A DNA stretch of 64,000 nt, taken from contig NZ_JBLWFI010000001.1 of NCBI RefSeq assembly GCF_048898065.1, positions 930,001 to 994,000 on the forward strand, in the 5' to 3' direction. The position numbers and the translations under genes were made by a program. Below are positions 61,588-64,000 of the stretch, piece by piece. Each line of letters opens with the position of its first letter. Position 1 is the first letter of the stretch. The notes below the pieces were generated by a model. It was not told the DNA's origin, did not search any database, and worked only from the letters and a program-made list of their open reading frames with translations. This DNA is from Tepidibacillus_B infernus. Lineage in GTDB: Bacteria > Bacillota > Bacilli > Tepidibacillales > Tepidibacillaceae.

Positions 61588-62322
61588 CTATCTATTTTCT
61601 TTTTTATGCCCAATATGAAGAGCAGCAATTCCGCCTGTAAGTGGATAGACTTCGACCTTTTCCATCCCTACTTTTTCAAAAATAGCAGCAAGCTCTTGTT
61701 GATCAGGAAAATTGGTTAATGATTCAGGTAACCATGCATATTGTTCATATCGATTTGCAAATAATTTACCTAACCATGGGAGTATTTTATAAAAGTAAAA
61801 AAAGTAAATTTTACGAAATATTGGCCAGTTTGGTTTAGATAATTCAAGAGAAACTACTTTACCTCCTGGCTTAATTACTCTAAGCATTTCAGATAAAACG
61901 GTTTCAATGTCTGGAACATTTCTTAAGGCAAAACCAATGGTTGCATGGTCAAATGTATCATCAGGAAAAGGTAATTTCATTGCATTCCCATTAATTAATT
62001 CAATCTGCTTGTCCAAACCTTGTTCCTGGACTTTCTTTTTTCCAATTTTTAACATATTTTTACTGAAATCAAGACCAACGATTCTCCCAGTTTTTGAAGC
62101 CTTTGCTAATGCAATCGTCCAATCAGCTGTACCGCAAGCTACGTCTAGCGCTTTATCACCTTGTTGGACTTTCATCTTCTTCATGGTGAAATTCCGCCAT
62201 GCTTTATGCCGACGGAAACTAAGCAAAGTATTCATTAAGTCATATTTACTTGCAATATTTTCAAAGACGGAATGAACAAATTCCTCTTTCTTTTTTCCTC
62301 GTATAAGAACCTGTTTTTCCAC
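61588..62322 (-). CDS. menG: Demethylmenaquinone methyltransferase
   Basis: 244 residues from a GTG with GGAGGGGG upstream. SAM motifs ALDVACGTADWTIALAK and VGLDFSKNMLKIGKKKV, with FALRNVPDIETVLSEMLRV and KPGGKVVSLELSKP, place it in the UbiE/MenG family. It adds the last methyl group to menaquinone. It lies between the two halves of heptaprenyl diphosphate synthase, as in B. subtilis. Confidence 0.96.
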   Translation of the reverse strand: MEKQVLIRGKKKEEFVHSVFENIASKYDLMNTLLSFRRHKAWRNFTMKKMKVQQGDKALDVACGTADWTIALAKASKTGRIVGLDFSKNMLKIGKKKVQEQGLDKQIELINGNAMKLPFPDDTFDHATIGFALRNVPDIETVLSEMLRVIKPGGKVVSLELSKPNWPIFRKIYFFYFYKILPWLGKLFANRYEQYAWLPESLTNFPDQQELAAIFEKVGMEKVEVYPLTGGIAALHIGHKKENR

Positions 62323-62353
62323 TTAAAGTCCCCCTCCATTTTCTTAGAAGTTT

Positions 62354-63157
62354 CTAACTTCTTTCAACCATATTTATCGGCTGTTGAAGTAGATGAGAGA
62401 ATTGGTCTAGAAGCAATAGTAACTCTCCTTTTACCATTCCATTCTCTATACTTTGAATCCTTTCTTCAATGTTTCTATATAGTCCTTGTAACATTTCTTC
62501 TATTTTTTCTGGGATTAAATGCTTTTGAAAAAATGGTTTATTTGCAAAATGATTCACAAATAGGTGGGGAAAATCGATTAGGGAAAAGAGTAACACAAAA
62601 TCTTCAATGATTCGTTTCCATAAAATCTTATGCTCTGAAGAATTTAGTTCGTCTACAAATTGAATGTATAGATCACTCTCTTTTACTTTTATCAATTCTA
62701 CTAGTTGGGTCATTGATTGGAAACCTTCCCCATTATTTTGCGTATATAATTTCATTTTTGCAATATTGATATTTCGAATTCCTTTTGCTAATTTTTTTAC
62801 CCCGTCTATTAAATTATTTTTAGAAAGTAAGGAATAATATTGGCTACTGTAGTAATCGCCTGCCAAGATAGAAAGTTGTCTTCTTCTGACTTCTTTGTCA
62901 TTATATTCCTTTTGATTCGTGATTGTTTCATGTATATCAAGTCCCAATTGGACTAGCCCTGTTGTTACACAATAAGATCTCCGTTTATATTGAGGAACAG
63001 AGGCAAAATAGAAAAATAAATTTAGTAATTCAAGACGAAAAATAGAGATTTTAGGTAATGTTACATATTTTTCAATAAACAAATTTTGAGAAAGTTGATT
63101 GATCTCAGCCACAATTTCTTCTATTTCTCTACGGAAAGTACTATGCGTCATTGTCAT
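62354..63157 (-). CDS. hepS: Heptaprenyl diphosphate synthase component I
   Basis: About 267 residues from the ATG at 63157 (GGGGGAT upstream); the extra 40 residues of the longer frame are upstream of the ribosome binding site. The sequence is HepS-like: ATGLVQLGLDIHETI-type (here CVTTGLVQLGLDIHETI), QLSILAGDYYSSQYYSLL. Non-catalytic partner that sets chain length with HepT. It is the first gene of the hep-men operon. Confidence 0.9.
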   Translation of the reverse strand: MTMTHSTFRREIEEIVAEINQLSQNLFIEKYVTLPKISIFRLELLNLFFYFASVPQYKRRSYCVTTGLVQLGLDIHETITNQKEYNDKEVRRRQLSILAGDYYSSQYYSLLSKNNLIDGVKKLAKGIRNINIAKMKLYTQNNGEGFQSMTQLVELIKVKESDLYIQFVDELNSSEHKILWKRIIEDFVLLFSLIDFPHLFVNHFANKPFFQKHLIPEKIEEMLQGLYRNIEERIQSIENGMVKGELLLLLDQFSHLLQQPINMVERS

Positions 63158-63257
63158 TTGATATCCCCCAGATTTTAAACTACATAAATTCACTTCCGAA
63201 CACAAGTATAACATAATTATCTGATAGGTAACAGGAATTATCAATACCACTTTTTCT

Positions 63258-63773
63258 CTATCGGATCGCATTTCCATAATTCAAACCAAAATATTGGTCT
63301 AAGAAATCTTTATTCGACATTGATGATCCTAATTTCATTGTTCGATTATTCATAATATCTTCTTTTTTTGCTGAAGTTGCAACAAATATTTTTTCTGAGT
63401 CCTTTAGAAACACTCGTAAGAATATTTCATTAACATTATTTTTTTCAACAAATCCTTTTTGAATCAATGTAAATAAATCTAGATAAACAACTTCCGGATC
63501 AAGTACTTCATCAGAAGTTAATGTAAGATCGACGGACAATGTATTATGGTCCCAGATTACTTTTTTGATCGGTAAGTGAAGGGGAATTGAGCTAATAAAA
63601 TCAACAAGATTATCATTTGAAAGCACCATGTTTTTTTGTATTTTAAAGACTGGTAAATCATAATTGATTTGAGCTATTTTGGCATTGGGGATTAAAGAAA
63701 TCATAAATGCAATGATCACAGATAATGTTAAAGCTGCCACCATTCCTTTGGAAACATGTTTATATGCATGCAT
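63258..63773 (-). CDS. Hypothetical membrane-anchored protein
   Basis: About 171 residues from the ATG at 63773: GGAGGTG lies 7 bases upstream and inside the longer frame that begins at 63794. One N-terminal helix (GMVAALTLSVIIAFMISLIP) then a mainly beta outer domain (DLPVFKIQKN, LSVDLTLTSDEVLDPEVVYL). I do not recognise it. It lies between mtrB and hepS, about 100 bp upstream of hepS; B. subtilis has no such gene there. Confidence 0.7.
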   Translation of the reverse strand: MHAYKHVSKGMVAALTLSVIIAFMISLIPNAKIAQINYDLPVFKIQKNMVLSNDNLVDFISSIPLHLPIKKVIWDHNTLSVDLTLTSDEVLDPEVVYLDLFTLIQKGFVEKNNVNEIFLRVFLKDSEKIFVATSAKKEDIMNNRTMKLGSSMSNKDFLDQYFGLNYGNAIR

Positions 63774-63799
63774 TGAAATACACCTCCAATACATTGTAC

Positions 63800-63830
63800 A
63801 AAAAAAACAAGCCGGCTATTCCAGCTTGTT
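63800..63830 (-). terminator. Terminator of mtrB
   Basis: A stem AACAAGC/GCTTGTT with a further GG/CC pairing inside and T8 on the minus strand lies just after the mtrB stop. Confidence 0.75.
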
Positions 63831-63846
63831 CGAAAAAATCATTTTT

Positions 63847-64000
63847 TTAATCCTCAGTTGAAATGATGCCATAAGGGGTAAAGATTTCTGCTTTCCCTCG
63901 CACTTTGACCGCAGAAGTATGTTCAGTAAATTGTGCGATCATGACTTCTCCTCGATCTAATTTCTCAAGATGGTGAAATTTGGTATCTTGCCCGCGAGTA
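63847..64000 (-). CDS. mtrB: Transcription attenuation protein MtrB (TRAP), C-terminal part
   Basis: The window holds the last 51 codons: TRGQDTKFHHLEKLDRGEVM, then IAQFTEHTSAVKVRGKAEIF and TPYGIISTED. This is the well-conserved core of the tryptophan-activated RNA-binding ring, including FHH, KLDRGE and the KVRGK segment. TRAP binds GAG/UAG repeats in trp leader RNA when tryptophan is bound. No trp operon is in the window, so it acts in trans. The start is outside. Confidence 0.93.
   Translation of the reverse strand, partial: TRGQDTKFHHLEKLDRGEVMIAQFTEHTSAVKVRGKAEIFTPYGIISTED

Noticed and set aside
62272..62610. 112-codon plus-strand frame over hepS
   Set aside because: Antisense shadow of the hepS coding region.
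1..64000. tRNA or rRNA genes
   Set aside because: No cloverleaf with CCA-type end or rRNA-like conserved stretch noticed on reading both strands; the region is protein coding.
1..64000. Prophage or antiphage defence island
   Set aside because: No integrase, capsid, restriction or other defence genes; the only mobile item is the IS110 element and possible small repeats.

Overview
The window is a 64 kb piece of a draft chromosome from a low-G+C, spore-forming Gram-positive bacterium of the Bacillales. The evidence is strong GGAGG-type ribosome binding sites, frequent GTG/TTG starts, the sporulation protein YpjB, the tryptophan RNA-binding protein MtrB, and gene order close to the dnaD/dinG/dapB/ypi/aro/hep region of Bacillus subtilis. 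Several B. subtilis neighbours are missing: qcrABC, the bacillithiol genes, panBCD, and the trp, tyrA and aroH genes. A 3-hydroxyacyl-CoA dehydrogenase and acetate kinase are present instead. This suggests an anaerobic or microaerobic, possibly thermophilic member of the Tepidibacillus/Vulcanibacillus type; that placement is inference. Two runs of ten N (20543-20552 and 48963-48972) show the sequence is a scaffold.

1-18 kb is accessory metabolism. It holds a CdaR-type regulator, an M32 carboxypeptidase and a peptide-scavenging operon (D-aminopeptidase, peptide-binding lipoprotein, pyroglutamyl peptidase) next to an Lrp-type regulator. Three major-facilitator transporters, a zinc-dependent phospholipase-C-like protein, the SbcCD-like pair YhaN/YhaO and the nucleotide house-cleaning enzyme RdgB follow. 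18-23 kb is a compact module: a TAXI-type TRAP transporter (binding lipoprotein, DUF1850 protein, fused permease) flanked by two OsmC paralogues. Both OsmC promoters carry a Crp/Fnr-like palindrome at the same place, just after the -10 box. The permease gene is broken by an N gap and a probable frameshift.

23.5-32 kb runs leftward: dnaD, asnS, aspB, ackA, a 3-hydroxybutyryl-CoA dehydrogenase, a short FtsH-like protease with a small membrane partner, ypmB and ypmA. A large palindromic element lies between asnS and dnaD. 32.6-39 kb contains an NHEJ module (Ku, separate LigD ligase and LigD polymerase), a metallo-beta-lactamase-fold protein with a degenerate metal motif, and dinG. 39-47 kb carries birA, cca, mgsA, dapB, TPR proteins, a YitT-family membrane protein, ypjB and ypjA.

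47-49.1 kb is an IS110-family element with long structured flanks, possibly encoding a bridge RNA, and an assembly join with a 127-bp exact duplication. 49-64 kb is the ypiB(reoY)-ypiA region, an ECF sigma factor with a membrane partner, and the chorismate/menaquinone block: aroA, hisC, aroB, aroC, cheR, ndk, hepT, menG, hepS and the start of mtrB's neighbourhood. The last block couples aromatic amino-acid precursor supply (aroABC, hisC) with heptaprenyl side-chain and menaquinone synthesis (hepS, hepT, menG).
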